Positions 32,701 to 43,592 of a stretch of 64,000 nt of DNA are shown here, piece after piece. Below the pieces are notes generated by a model. That model saw only the letters and a list, made by a program, of their open reading frames with translations, was not told where the DNA came from and did not search any database. Both the position numbers and the translations under genes were made by a program. This stretch comes from Anthopleura xanthogrammica. Taxonomy: Eukaryota; Cnidaria; Anthozoa; Actiniaria; Actiniidae. The first letter of the stretch is position 1; each line of letters opens with the position of its first letter. The stretch lies in assembly GCA_964019055.1 (NCBI GenBank), contig OZ025210.1, forward strand, positions 5,512,047 to 5,576,046, read 5' to 3'.

Positions 32701-34082
32701 TAAAATTTGTATTCTGTTTCCAAAAATATGCGTTAATACTTACTTTCGATGATTATTTCGCAGATGGTCGCGGCAATTTTACGTTCTTAATGGACATGTA
32801 CAAGACTGACCAGTATAAAGAACCGTTCAACCGTTATCCTGTGTCCGTGGGGCTTAACCAGCGGTTATTCCTGCAAGTGGTGGTTAAATCTAAAGTAGAG
32901 CTTGTGATATTCCCAGACAAATGTATGGCTACACCCACTAGCGAGATCAATGAAGAGCAACAATATGAATTTATCGAGAAAGGGTGAGTTTGAGTTGGGT
33001 TTTTTTCGGAAAATTGTTCGGAATACTTCATCATCAAAATCAAGTTCTCGAAATCTCTAAAGGTTGATTAACACGGTACAACTTTTGCTTACAACTGTCG
33101 CATGCAATCTGCCTACGCCACGCTTACAACACGAATTATGTCGTGTAAATCAACCCTACAACTTGCTCAAAAAATGTTGTGTACAACAACAAAAAAGTTG
33201 TCGTGTAAAAGACGAGATCAAGTGGGTGAAGCAATCGATTAATGATCGGGTATGAAACCATAATCAATTTTAAGACTAGTTTTATTCTTATTCCACCAGC
33301 TGTTCACGTGACAAGACATTAATATTCAACTACAAGCTCGCCCCAGTCCAACAGTTTAGCATCGCGGCTTTCCGCTTCGTGAACAACACACAAAAAGAAG
33401 TATACATCCACTGTATGGTGCAAGTGTGTATGAAGTCTGACAATAACTCTGTGTGTGCTGATGGCTGCACTGAACGACAAAACAGCAGCGCCAGCGGATC
33501 GAGAAAGCGGAGATCCTCATCTGAGTATGCGCAGTCTAAAGACCTAGAGTTCTTGACCTTAGGTCCTCTGCAAGTCGAGAGGCAAAAGCAGGGTAAGGTT
33601 TTAAGTTAGATTTTAGAAATGAGCGCGGGCGGTTTTTCGATGTCAAATGCACGCGCTAATCGTTGCCGAGGTAATAGACATCTTTTAGCTTGGTCGTTTT
33701 GTTTTCCCATTTCAGACCATGTGCCATTTCTTTGAGAATAGGATTCTTCGGTTCATTTGCATCCAAACAAAAAAATGATACTCAAGGGAATGACACGTGG
33801 TCTGAAATGGGCAAAATATAACGCTCGAGCTCAAAAGGTCTATATTCTAAGAGATACCTCAGTTAACACCGGATTTTTTTCTACATGTGGAATACAGTAT
33901 ATTTGATTTCTTTTTCAGGAATAGAGCAAACAAAGAGAGCTTTATTTCCAAGTGCTTTGATGATAGGCGTCGTAGCTGGAGTTTTAGGGTTGTTGGTCGT
34001 GGGCCTTACCGTTGCTATAGTAGTCGTACTTGTCAAGAAAGCCAAGAGAATAAAGACTGAAGTGTACTATCAAACTAAATAA
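23892..34082 (+). CDS. ZP gene A: CUB-CUB-ZP type I membrane protein (9 exons, 705 aa)
   Basis: Exons: 23892-23958, 29045-29422, 30124-30465, 30580-30672, 31047-31241, 31860-32225, 32764-32983, 33300-33592, 33919-34082 (2118 bp). Signal peptide MTCGQLFLLFASVLWVNTAA. CUB1 is in exon 2 (IIQPNYPDG, LYIYDGDN); CUB2 in exon 3 (VTSPGFPGNFSTEKNCLWKF). Exon 4 is a short Cys-containing module (DDCPIGQTSCLG) and exon 5 a Thr/Pro-rich linker (PTTPRPTTISTAPPTTTEPP). The ZP domain spans exons 6-8 with typical words [15 protein letters not shown] and VYIHCMVQVC, a furin-like SRKRRS site, and a following hydrophobic patch LTLGPLQVE. Exon 9 gives a membrane helix (IGVVAGVLGLLVVGLTVAIV) and a short cytoplasmic tail. 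ZP modules polymerise into extracellular filaments after cleavage; CUB domains bind proteins or sugars. The ligand and tissue are unknown. Confidence 0.9.
25946..26160 (+). mobile_element. tRNA-derived SINE (family 1)
   Basis: Starts AGTGGCATAGCGGTAGTTCA (box A) with CGGGTTCCACTTCCCAG (box B region), then GTGAGTAGAGTTTGTTAGGT, TTCTCCGGTTTTACCTCCCT, ACACGCTAAATTCC and the 3' words ATCTGTGAGTTA and GGTTGTTTCAGGGT. It lies in ZP gene A intron 1. Confidence 0.8.
26247..26434. mobile_element. Palindromic MITE (CCCATTTCAGACCA family)
   Basis: TTTCCCATTTCAGACCACGT at 26268 pairs with ACATGTGGTCTGAAATGGGA at 26388; CCCTAGAGTATCATTTCTTT and ATTCTCAAGAGAATGACATG also pair. Short open frames in it are not genes. 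Confidence 0.8.
26435..28320. other. ZP gene A intron 1, middle part
   Basis: About 1.9 kb of T-rich intron. The inverted composite motif GTCACGTGAC..TATTTCCCGCCA is at 27908-27933. Nothing coding is recognised. Confidence 0.45.
28321..28482. mobile_element. MITE with GTATAGAnCGTTTTCAC termini
   Basis: GTATAGAGCGTTTTCACTCA at 28321 pairs with GTGAAAACGGTCTATAC ending at 28482, and the inward GCGGCCATATTGG blocks on both arms also pair. It carries TGACGTCACGTGA on its right arm. Confidence 0.75.
29646..29850. repeat. (GAT)n compound microsatellite
   Basis: Runs of GATGATGATGGT and GATGAGGATGAT with a 70-bp block (GCATGATGATAATGATGGTG) present twice (29734-29790 and 29802-29850). It lies in the intron before the CUB2 exon of gene A. 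His/Met/Ser-rich open frames across it are artefacts. Confidence 0.9.
30494..30539. repeat. (CAGT)n microsatellite, ~11 units
   Basis: Perfect AGTC/CAGT tetranucleotide run just 28 bp after the donor of the CUB2 exon and 40 bp before the next acceptor, in a 114-bp intron. Confidence 0.9.
30795..30950 (-). mobile_element. tRNA-derived SINE (family 1), 5' part
   Basis: Reverse-complement copy with AGAGGTGAGAGGCGAGTGCA at 30905-30924 and CTACCACTACACCA at the box-A side, in an intron of gene A. Its 3' half is degraded. Confidence 0.6.
31242..31859. other. ZP gene A intron between linker and ZP-N exons
   Basis: Contains short GCGCGC and GTGTGTG runs and no recognised element. Confidence 0.4.
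32286..32465. repeat. ~62-bp tandem repeat, 3 copies
   Basis: Three successive degenerate units carry AAAACAGGATTGCTGCACGG, CACGGCACGGCACG and GTGATAGGCTACATGCACGG in the intron between two ZP exons of gene A. Confidence 0.75.
33060..33215. mobile_element. Decayed MITE with AACACGGTACAACTTTT ends
   Basis: Left end GATTAACACGGTACAACTTT and right end AAAAAAGTTGTCGTGTAAAA are imperfect inverted repeats around repeated ACAAC words. It is intronic in gene A. Confidence 0.45.
33688..33842. mobile_element. Palindromic MITE (CCCATTTCAGACCA family)
   Basis: TTTTCCCATTTCAGACCATG at 33701 pairs with CACGTGGTCTGAAATGGGCA at 33795. It lies in the last intron of gene A. Confidence 0.8.
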
Positions 34083-34953
34083 CCCAGTAAGTAGCTCCAG
34101 TAAGTAATAATAATCTAGAAAATCAACTTCATAGGGCTCAGAGACAGGAAGTAAGATAGTATATCAAAATGGCTCGCCCGATTAAAGTAAAATTTCTTAA
34201 ACGTTTGAACCCATGAGGATGCAATAGAAAAGGGACAAGAATGTGGATCTTATCTTAAAGTTCACCGGAATCTTGATGCTTGGATGCAGGAATGCAGGTT
34301 GGAGGGACGATGAAGTTCGTGGTGTTTTTAAGAATATGGATTTTAATTCAAAACTCTTCATGCATCGTCTTCATGCGTTGTATAAATTCACGAATGGGAT
34401 ATGAGAATAAAAAGCGTAACGTAGCTTTTAGATTTCTCAGTAAGAGAACGAAGACGGTTGTTTTTAACATAGGATTGAGTCAAAGTCAACCGCCATTAGT
34501 TTATTTTCGGCGAAATTTTATTGCGCATGCGCGCAACCTTTTGAAAGATCAACATTTTTACCCCGAACGTTGAATACTGCATTCTGATTGGCTCTCTACC
34601 ATCCTCTACAAGAGTACAGGCAACGATAGTCATTACGTGACTCAGCTCATGGTTCCAGTTGAGCTTTGGTTACTTCGGACGTCACTCTGTGGTCTATTTG
34701 AGTACAGACCACAAATCAAGCAACTTGGTTGTTATGGATAAATGTTCTCGAAAATATGACACTCTCTTTTGGTTGTTCTAACACGTCCCCGCTCACTGGT
34801 TAAACCAGGTAAAGGAGGTATACGTTTACCGGTTCAGTCAAACTAAATATATAGATATAAAACTATTACTAATAATTATAACCCATGTTAAAGTACCACA
34901 AAATTCTTTGTCTTCCCATTCTTCAGTAGTGCTACTTTAGTTAGTACTAATTA
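34083..34953. other. 3' region of ZP gene A
   Basis: AT-rich, convergent to gene B. An open frame at 34280-34573 encodes no recognisable domain. No clear gene. Confidence 0.4.
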
Positions 34954-35196
34954 ATTACAGCGCTTTTCGTAATTCTGTGACCTAACCAGCTCCAGGCGTC
35001 TGGCATGTTGGCTTCCGTCAATCAAACTACGACGGGCCGAGTTCATTCCGATCGTGAACGACAAAGAAAATAGTCACGGGGATTTCCTTATCGCGAGATC
35101 GGAATGAACTCGGAGCGTCGTAGTTTGATTGACGGAAGCCAAGATGCCAGACGCCTGGAGTCGGTTAGGTCGCAGAAACATGAAAAGCGCTGTAAT
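34954..35196. mobile_element. Large foldback element, ~95-bp arms
   Basis: ATTACAGCGCTTTTCGTAAT at 34954 and GAAAAGCGCTGTAAT ending at 35196 are the tips. Inward, CCAGGCGTCTGGCATGTTGG with GTCAATCAAACTACGACG is mirrored by CGTCGTAGTTTGATTGAC with GATGCCAGACGCCTGG. It sits between the convergent genes A and B. Confidence 0.85.
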
Positions 35197-35269
35197 GGAG
35201 TTATTTTATTTGGCCCATGAAACACAGTCGTATAACTAGTGACTAAAGCTTCAGCTATTATACACGAGA

Positions 35270-35590
35270 AAGATTTCCTTGACAATTTTCATTGCTCGTT
35301 AGACGATTACCAAGTTTTCCTTGACGATTTTTTATTGATAGATGGTATATTCGTGTAGATGATGAAAAAGTTTTCCTTGACTAATCTCATTAATATCCCT
35401 TGCCACATTTTCCTTGTTGTCCGTCTACATATTCGAAGAAAATTTCATCCTTGACAATTTTTCCTTGACATCGAGGACAAGCCAGCATGCTAGTTTTTCC
35501 TTGTCAAGGAAAAATTGTTCATTTTACTCCATCTACACTTGCAATTTTTTCCTTGTAAAGGAAAAATTGCTCGTGTAGAAGCCGCTTAAC
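35270..35590. repeat. Reiterated TTTTCCTTGAC motif cluster with small hairpins
   Basis: About ten occurrences of TTTTCCTTG(A/T)C or its complement in 320 bp. It ends with the palindromes TTTTTCCTTGTCAAGGAAAA (35494-35514) and a GCAATTTTT..AAAAATTGC hairpin (35541-35570). Confidence 0.7.
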
Positions 35591-36564
35591 AGTCAAAGAA
35601 AAGAAAAGAAAAGAAAAGAAAAGAGCTGCTTTGATGTCACGTGAAGCTGGTCTATTATCCTTACTATTTTTTCATAGGTCAATTAAAATCCCTCTAGTTA
35701 ATATTTTTTATGGTTTCTTGTGTAAACTTTATCTTATCTAAATTAATATCTCAAATTTTAAACTATTATGAAAGTATTAATGGGTAAATACATCCCATAA
35801 TATATGTACTCCAGAATCCATTTGGATTGTTAAGTATTGACTATGTATAAGTTATTTACTAATAACGTGTATTCAGAAAATAGATGAAAGGTAAGGGAAT
35901 AAAAACTCGTACTAAATTCTGGTTTAGTGTTGAGGCCAATTTTTGGCCATTTTTAACGTTAGCAATGCAATATGTCCGCCAGGTTACACATATTGAGTGA
36001 TGGAGGATAAATGGCTGGGTATCGACCCTTGCAGCACGTCGGAATGCAGCTCAAGTTGGAGGACAAAACAATAGGTTCCAATTCTCATGAGATTGAAATT
36101 CTTTTGTTTTGTCCTCCAAATTGTGCTGTTTTGACGTCAATCTTCGATTCGTGATGTTCAAAGCAAAAACCATCAATCTCAAGATAGTTTCATGGAAGTG
36201 AAAGTTTATTAGAAACCTTATTCCAATTTGTAAAAGGCTAAAATGTTTATCTTTACCTTACAATTTCACTTGAGCTTTTATTCAAAAACAAGTTCTAAAA
36301 ACCACATCACATGCAGGGGGAAAAGGAGGAATAGTAGTACAATTATAAATTTAATAAGGATTGGAAGTTTTTTGGTTGTTGGGTATAAAGGCGAAAGTAG
36401 AAAGATGGTTCATCCTAACAAAAAAAATACAGTTTAAGTTGAAACAAAAACCAAAGAAAAATTGTATCAGTAAAAACTTGAAAATTTATGATTACGATTG
36501 ACTTATGTTGAGCCAACTAACAAAAGAAAAACTAAAAAAATGTTAAAAGTGTTTAACGTAAAAC
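35591..36564. other. Intergenic region between convergent ZP genes A and B
   Basis: (AAAAG)n at 35597-35623, then AT-rich sequence. An inverted pair around 36050-36125 (AGTTGGAGGACAAAACAATA / TTTTGTCCTCCAAATT) marks another small foldback. No gene. Confidence 0.45.
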
Positions 36565-39500
36565 TCAAGCTTCTTGTTGTACGAGGAGTTTGGCGCCATT
36601 AGTATGGCTCTGCTTGCGTTTGTAAATAATGGCAATAGCAATTACGAGACAGAGGACCAAGAAACCAAGCACTCCTGCAACAATGGTAACCATGGTGATC
36701 ATGCTACCGCTGGATGCAGCTTGAGCTGAGCCTGCAGGACAAAGGAAAAGAGAGAGGGACTTAGTAAGTCATTGGTGTAGGCGGGAGTGATCGTTTACAT
36801 GAGATGAAAATATGGGATAACTATTTCTGACCAAGAAAGCTATGAATAATGAAACACCAAAACACCGCTAACCATGACCAATTCTTCGAGTGCGTATTTT
36901 TTTTCCACGCAGCACTTAGCTTTTCATCGCAGCTCCCGAAGGACGGAAGAGAACGAACAAAGATCGAGATTGTGTTTTACAAAAGATCTCTAGATTCATT
37001 AAGAGAACTCGTGATTAAGCTAAGCATGTTCGAGTGAATCAAGAATCGACACCAGAATCAAGGGTAGCGTAGCGGTTATACACTCGCCTCTCACCTCTGG
37101 GGTCTCAGGTTCGACTTCCTGGGTTTTGCATCACACGTGGGTACAGTTTGTTAGGTATCTCTATTGATTCGATAGTTTTTGTCCGCAGGTTCGAGGGTTT
37201 TCCCCTTTCTGGAAAACCAAACACGCTATATTCCATTTCGATCTGTGAGATACCCATGCCCTGACTTAAATCAGCCCAAACGTTGTTTCAAGTTATCGAT
37301 AAAATTTGAAGGTTTAAAGAAGTCATCCAATACCACAATTCAAGTGACTTACTTTCCTGTCGGTTTGTCAGTTTGATTGGTCCAAGAGCCAAGTCTTGTT
37401 CAATGTCACGCACTAGTGTAGCAGCACGACGACGACGGCTACTTCCACCGCTGTTCTTGCATCCCACGGCACAGCGGGAGTCAGACTGTCCACCTGGACA
37501 AGCTACCACTCGACAGTGAAGGTAGACTTCCTTGAAGTCTGGTAAGAATCTGAAGGCAGCGAGACTGAAGCGTTGAACTCCACTTTCCTTGAAGTCGTAC
37601 TTAAGAGTGTCATCCTGGCCACAGCTGAAAGAAAAAGAAAATTAATTATTAGCTTTTTGTTGGATCGGTTTTATACATACACACTACATAGACGGCGTAA
37701 CGACTTTAAAAGTGAGTGCACGCGTGTCTGTCTGTTGGGGGTAGGGCTAATTACGTTTCTCCAAATATATCTGTGAGTTAGCCGTGCCCTGACTTAGATC
37801 AGCCCAGATGTTGTTTCAGGGTTCGATCTGTGAGTTAGCCATGCCCTGACTTAGATCAGCACAGAGAGGTTGTTTCAGGGTTCGATCTGTGAGTTAGCCG
37901 TGCCCTGACTTAGATCAGCCCAGAGAGGTTGTTTCAGGGTTCGATCTGTGAGTTAGCCATCCCCTGACTTAGATCAGCCCAGAGAGGTTGTTTCAGGGTT
38001 CTATCTGTGAGTTAGCCATGCCCTGACTTAGATCAGCCCAGATGTTGTTTCAGGGTTCGATCTGTGAGTCAGCCATGCCCTGACTTAGATCAACCCAGAG
38101 GTTGTTTGAAGGTTTTCCAGAGATGTCTTTTTACCTGTTATTGATGAAGACGTATTGTGGTTTGCTATCGTATCCTTCAGTAGGGGTAGCGTGGCACATG
38201 ACGGGGATCACCGACAGGCCAGTGCCGTTGACAGTCACTTCAATATTCATTGCAGTACCGATGCCGATATCTGCAGGGTAGTCGTGTACCTCCTTGTACT
38301 CGTCAGTTTTGTACATGTCCATGGTGAAGGTGAAGTTACCAAAGTTTTCTGAAACGTGATGATGAATTGAGTCAGTGAATCAAGCATTTCCTTACGCCAA
38401 AAGGTCAATCGATTCATTCAGTCATTCCTTTCTTCTTTTCATTCATTCATTCATCCATCCATCCATCCATCCATCCATCCATCCATCCATCCATCCATCC
38501 ATCCATCCATCCATCCATCCATCCATCCATCCATCCATCCATCCATCCATCCATCCATCCATCCATCCATCCATCCATCCATCCATCCATCCATCCATCC
38601 ATCCATCCATCCATCCATCCATCCATCCATCCATCCATCCATCCATCCATCCATCCATCCATCCATCCATCCATCCATCCATCCATCCATCCATCCATCC
38701 ATCCATCCATCCATCCATCCATCCATCCATCCATCCATCCATCCATCCATCCATCCATCCATCCATCCATCCATCCATCCATCCATCCATCCATCCATCC
38801 ATCCATCCATCCATCCATCCATCCATCCATCCATCCATCCATCCATCCATCCATCCATCCATCCATCCATCCATCCATCCATCCATCCATCCATCCATCC
38901 ATCCATCCATCCATCCATCCATCCATCCATCCATCCATCCATCCATCCATCCATCCATCCATCCATCCATCCATCCATCCATCCATCCATCCATCCATCC
39001 ATCCATCCATCCATCCATCCATCCATTCATTCATTCATTCATTCATCCATCCATTCATTTGAGCGAAAGGGTCGGTAAATTGGTCGGTCATTCAGACAAT
39101 CAGCTGGTTAGTCGGCCAGTCATTTCAGTCAGGTGCAAGTCGGTCGGTCGCTCATTTACCTATTCGTCTACGAGACAACCAGTTTTTTTATCAATCACAA
39201 TGTAATACTGACCTGTTCTAGTATAGATGCGAGCTCTCCTTGGAGTAAAGGCCTTCCTACTCACAACAACCTTCCTCAGATACGAACACTGGAACGGCAT
39301 CTCTGCGGTGTGTTCACGTGTGATCAGAGTATGGGTGGTGGGGGCAACCAAATTTCCAGTGATGGCGTTATAATACACAAGGTAGTCCCCATCACTGCTG
39401 ACGTTGTTGGTAGTGCCACAACCATCCAGAGGAGAACGGAAGATTATAAAATCGTCATTCACTTCAGTCGATTTACAACTTTCGTCCTGGAGGTGTAGGT

Positions 39501-42500
39501 TGCCGGTGTCGAGGTTGCTCAGTTGTTTTCTGTCTATCTTTGCTTCCATGTAGTCAGCAGTGCAAGTCATGATAATATCTAGCAATGGAAACAAAAATAT
39601 CTGTCATTCACTGATCATTCTACCCAGATTGCATGTCCTTGCACAACCAGGGGAACGTTTTCTAGACTTCGGTCTGCTTATTTATAGTTGAGACTTGAAT
39701 TCTGGAATTTTAATTTCTACTTCTTCGTTCTTTTTTTAGTTGTAGTTTCACAAGCCATGTCACGAGACAATGTCCGCCATGTTGGATAGAAACGTTGCAT
39801 TTTCCATGCATTGGCAGACAAACACTTATATACATTTATTTATCTCTCGTACTTATTTATATTTATTTACAAACTTTCCCAAACCTGGTTGAAATGGCTT
39901 TGTAATTTAAAAATAGCGGAAACCGATCACGTGACTTACTCACGTATTACATCTAAGCGAAATAAAAGATACGACCGCCCGAATTAGAGGAAAGGATAAG
40001 CGACCAATAAGAATAGAATATATACTCACGTGATTTGCTTGATTTGGTCGGTGCCTGAGTCGTCGCATTATCTGGTAATCAAAGGTGAGAGTCAGTACTA
40101 TATATAGCTAATTCAATTACTGCAATTCTCAATATTCTGCGAACTCAGACATTTCAATGGCTTGTTGTGAAATTGGTTTTTCGCTGCCGTCAATCAAAAC
40201 TAATCAGTCGGTACGTTTTATATTTTTGACTGGCGGCAGTGAAAAACCAAATTTTAACGGGCAACTCGCAACTACCGAGTTCGCAGAACATTAAGAATCG
40301 CAGTAACGTGGTGGATGAAAAAAGCCTAAAGGCTAAGCTTTGAGAGCGGAATCATGAAATTTATTTCAACGGGGCATTATTACAATCAGAAACTCGCTGT
40401 ATGCTTCCAAATTCTACGACTTGGACATGTATTTCTTAATTCTTAGATAGCCTACAAGTTTGAAGTTTGTTGGACAAACAAAGAGAAGAATCAAAGAAGA
40501 AAAAAACTTGAGAACACGAAGAAAATGAAATAGAAACGAGATAGAAGGTGAGATAAATGAGATTTTTTTTTACATTTCTAAACTAAAAATGCTTAACTAA
40601 ATAATCAGATATTTTAATGAAAATTAACTTCTTACACAGCGGGAGTGGCCGAGAGTGGGTTCCCTGTGGCTTACTTTAACCAAATAGTTAGTGACTCGTA
40701 TCGTTTTTTATCTAAACTGGGCTCCCTGTGGTCAGAACCTACAGACAAGGGGAGACAGACAGACTGATGACTAATATCACTCAAAAGGGAGTGACAACTT
40801 TGCTCAAATATTGCGCATGTTTAGTAATGGGCTTCTTGACCTTATTGGTCAAGCAGAACTGTAGAATACTCTAGAAACTTGCTTATCAAATACATTGGAA
40901 AGACCTGATTGGCTAGAAATATCGGTAATGAGAAACATGAACAGAAAGAGATGGCTGTCTCTAATAATCTAAACCATATTCTGTATATTTTTTTGTAATG
41001 TGACAAATGATATTTCTCGCTTTTTCCGAGGTTTCTGGTAGCTAAAATTCCACAGATTTAACACTGATTTTTCTCCTCGTGAAACAGCGAGTTTTGCAAT
41101 GACAAGAATAGTTACAAGAAACCTTTACAATTTGTTTGCAACTTGTGAAAATCTTGGCCACTTTTCTATCGAACTTGGTTCTCAAATCAAACACAAAAAA
41201 AACCTATGAAATACTGTTTTTTTTCTTTATTTCTTCAGCGAGTGACTGTTTGGACAGCCATGCATACTCTTGATGTTTAAGCACTATTAATTATGATTTA
41301 ATGACTTCTTGATGAAATTTGAAGCCCTCGCGAAGTGTTTAGTCTATCACATCTTCCTTCCGTTTGCCATTGCCCTTCTATTAATGTCATTAGTCCTGCA
41401 TGGAAAGTTTCGAAAACTTCTAAACAGATCGTTATTTATATAAAGGAAAATAATTCTATAGTTTCGTTGTCAAATGTCCCTGAGTTTTATTCATCGTTCT
41501 TGAACAAGGATCCTTTGTTCATTGTCTGGGCTTCACGGATTACTGAGTAGTGTGTTTACACTTCTAAAGAACTAATCAAGATATTGTGGTTCATAGATTT
41601 ATAATCCTCCCTCCGTCTTTTCCACGAGGTCTATAAAACATCGTTTCTACTACATTAAAAAGCTCTAAATTTAGAAAACAAAAACATCAACACATCATCT
41701 AAAAAATCAAGCACTTTCCAAGTCAAGCACTGATGTCCAGAACGCATTCAAAATTCAACTTCTCTAATAAAGGATTATTTCTAGGTCTTTCCTGAAGTAT
41801 TTAGTTGATCAATTTAATCCATGAATTCCCAAAAGAAGTAACATTATTGTTAAGAAAACACGCTCACGCCAGCGCCTCATATTGATCAATTAACGCCTGG
41901 AGGCCATTTATATACAGTATAATTAGCTTTCTGCATAAATATTTATAAAGAAAGATCTCGGGCCCTCGCTCGTATGTAGCTTAATTTTCACATTATACGT
42001 TCATAATGGCCTAGGTAATGAAGAATTTGTGTGGAAAAAGTATTAAGATAGATTTTTTTTGCCGGACCAAAAACCTAGATGGAAAAGTTACAAAACTTTT
42101 GACTCGACGTCTCAATAAACGTTTTCTCCCTGATATTTTGTAATTCGCAAATCCAATCTACCTAAAGTCATTTAACCAAATCTCAAATTTCAATTGTACA
42201 CAATCCTCGCTGTGTGTAATATTATTATTACTGTCCCCACGTGGTCAAAGTAGAAAGGTAGATTGAACCCCTAAGGAGAAGGAGGTTCCGAGTGCTTGAT
42301 CATGCATCACCAAGACCGTCACACCTTACACGTTGCTCTAATTGTTTAGGCTCAGGCTTTTGCTAGAATACCTTACAATGGGCTATTGTCTTCATTTTGT
42401 CTCTATATATAATTTTTTCTTATAAAGTGCCCAAAATGTGGTAAATTGTGCTCCACAAGTAGGTCATTTTGTCATGTCTTCAAAACCCCCGGCCAATTTT

Positions 42501-43592
42501 TTTCGATTTCGCGCTCTGGAGTTTATCCAATCTTGAAAAACACTTTAAAAAATCCTTAATTTGAGGTTAAAAGTTACACGTATTGGGCACAAAATATTTA
42601 CACTTATCAATTAATAGTATCTTAAATGCTGGTAAGAAATCGTAGCTCTAAAATTTGTAACGCTAAAGGATTATATGAAATGGTTTTTAAAATTATTTCT
42701 GGTCTAGACCGGTGTCCAAAGGCATCTATACGCAAAGCCCTCGTAGCCACAGATAACCCCCTAGGGAAGATTGCACGCCATGCGTTTGAAAGACATGAGG
42801 CTAAATAAAGATTCCAAATGCCATACGCCACTACGATAAGATCAAAGACATCCTTAGTATATTAGAAAATGAATGATTACGGTCATGGAATGGAATCCAG
42901 CGTGACATAAATTAGCCTTGGAATGGTATATCTCTTCGTCACGAACGCGAGAAGAATTTCTATTACAAGTTTTGAAAATTCAATGTGATAGAGAATTTTT
43001 TCAGAAATATAATTTTCGTGACTGGAAAAGACTTCTTCTTGAAACATGATGTATTTAGCATTACGTGCGTAGAGACAAGATTAACTTCTCCATGAGCGAG
43101 TAGCGTTACCACAGGGCGCTTCCCAGCGAATTTTTGCGTCAGAAATAGATTGTTAAAAAACTCAAGCTGTTTTTGTTGCCAACCCATCCCGTACTAACCT
43201 CAGAACATAGAGAACAGTCCTGATAGTTGGTAGCTTAATTTAGGTTTAAGTTTAAGCCCTGTCTTAAACAAATTGCTTCGGAAAGAACAACAAGCTTGGC
43301 AGTCACAAAGTCGAAATCCTCATCGCATTAATATCCATTCAAATAGAATAAATCTTTGGCAAAATAATTTGGTGTAAGAAACGAATAATAAAAATAAGTT
43401 TTAAGAAGTTTGTTGAAGGTTTGCTGAAGTATATAAAAAGATAATATTGATTTTGAAGTACTTTTAGGGATTCGTAGGACGAGGTGATAAACTAGTTTTG
43501 TCCAGAATCTCGTGTCTTTTCTTACCTTGTGCAGAAACACAATAAACAACTAGAAAAAAAAACAAGGAACAGCACAATGGAGAAGTCTTCAT
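36565..43592 (-). CDS. ZP gene B: short ZP type I membrane protein without CUB domains (6 exons, 375 aa)
   Basis: Exons in coding order: 43526-43592, 40030-40071, 39213-39578, 38135-38348, 37353-37624, 36565-36731 (1128 bp). The signal-peptide exon ([20 protein letters not shown]) is 67 bp, exactly as in gene A. It joins a 14-residue Thr/Ser/Lys linker and then a ZP domain: [41 protein letters not shown]. The ZP-N exon is 366 bp, as in gene A. A basic SRRRRA cleavage site is followed by the hydrophobic patch LALGPIKL. The last exon encodes a membrane helix ([24 protein letters not shown]) and a short KRKQ-type tail. No CUB exon is found in the 3.45-kb intron between the first two exons. Probable extracellular filament or matrix component; specific role unknown. 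Confidence 0.87.
37066..37313 (+). mobile_element. tRNA-derived SINE (family 1), near full length
   Basis: Box A GGTAGCGTAGCGGTTATACA and box B GGTTCGACTTCC are clear. The body has TCGATAGTTTTTGTCCGCAG and AAACACGCTATATTCCA, and the 3' end GATCTGTGAGATACCCATGC + CCTGACTTAAATCAGCCCAA + ACGTTGTTTCAAGTTATCGA. It is in the last intron of gene B. Confidence 0.85.
37765..38116. repeat. 57-bp minisatellite in ZP gene B intron, ~6 copies
   Basis: Same unit as the eIF3f array (ATCTGTGAGTTAGCCGTGCC, TGACTTAGATCAGCCCAGA, GGTTGTTTCAGGGTTCG); some units are 59 bp because of an extra AG. No other SINE body sequence adjoins it directly, but a full SINE lies 450 bp away in the next intron. Confidence 0.95.
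38439..39057. repeat. (CATC)n tetranucleotide array, ~150 units
   Basis: About 620 bp of ATCC/CATT repeats in the intron between the ZP-N exon and the next ZP exon of gene B. The long open frames MDGW and IHPS on both strands are products of the repeat. Confidence 0.98.
40117..40306. mobile_element. Foldback MITE with TTACTGCAATTCT ends
   Basis: Left arm TTACTGCAATTCTCAATATT with TTCTGCGAACTC and TTGGTTTTTCGCTGCCGTCA is mirrored on the right by GGCGGCAGTGAAAAACCAA, GAGTTCGCAGAACATTAAGA and ATCGCAGTAA. It lies in intron 1 of gene B. Confidence 0.75.
40307..43525. other. ZP gene B intron 1, remainder
   Basis: About 3.2 kb without a recognisable exon on the gene strand. Small open frames at 41335-41550 and 42622-42831 have no family resemblance. 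No CUB or Cys-rich exon can be read here. Confidence 0.55.

Noticed and set aside
38443..39034. Long open frames of repeated MDGW and IHPS on both strands at 38375-39205 and 48327-49052
   Set aside because: They are translations of the (CATC)n arrays in introns; any frame stays open because the period is four with no stop word.
42622..42831. Overlapping small frames at 42622-42831
   Set aside because: Inside intron 1 of ZP gene B, no family resemblance, and both strands open over the same bases.
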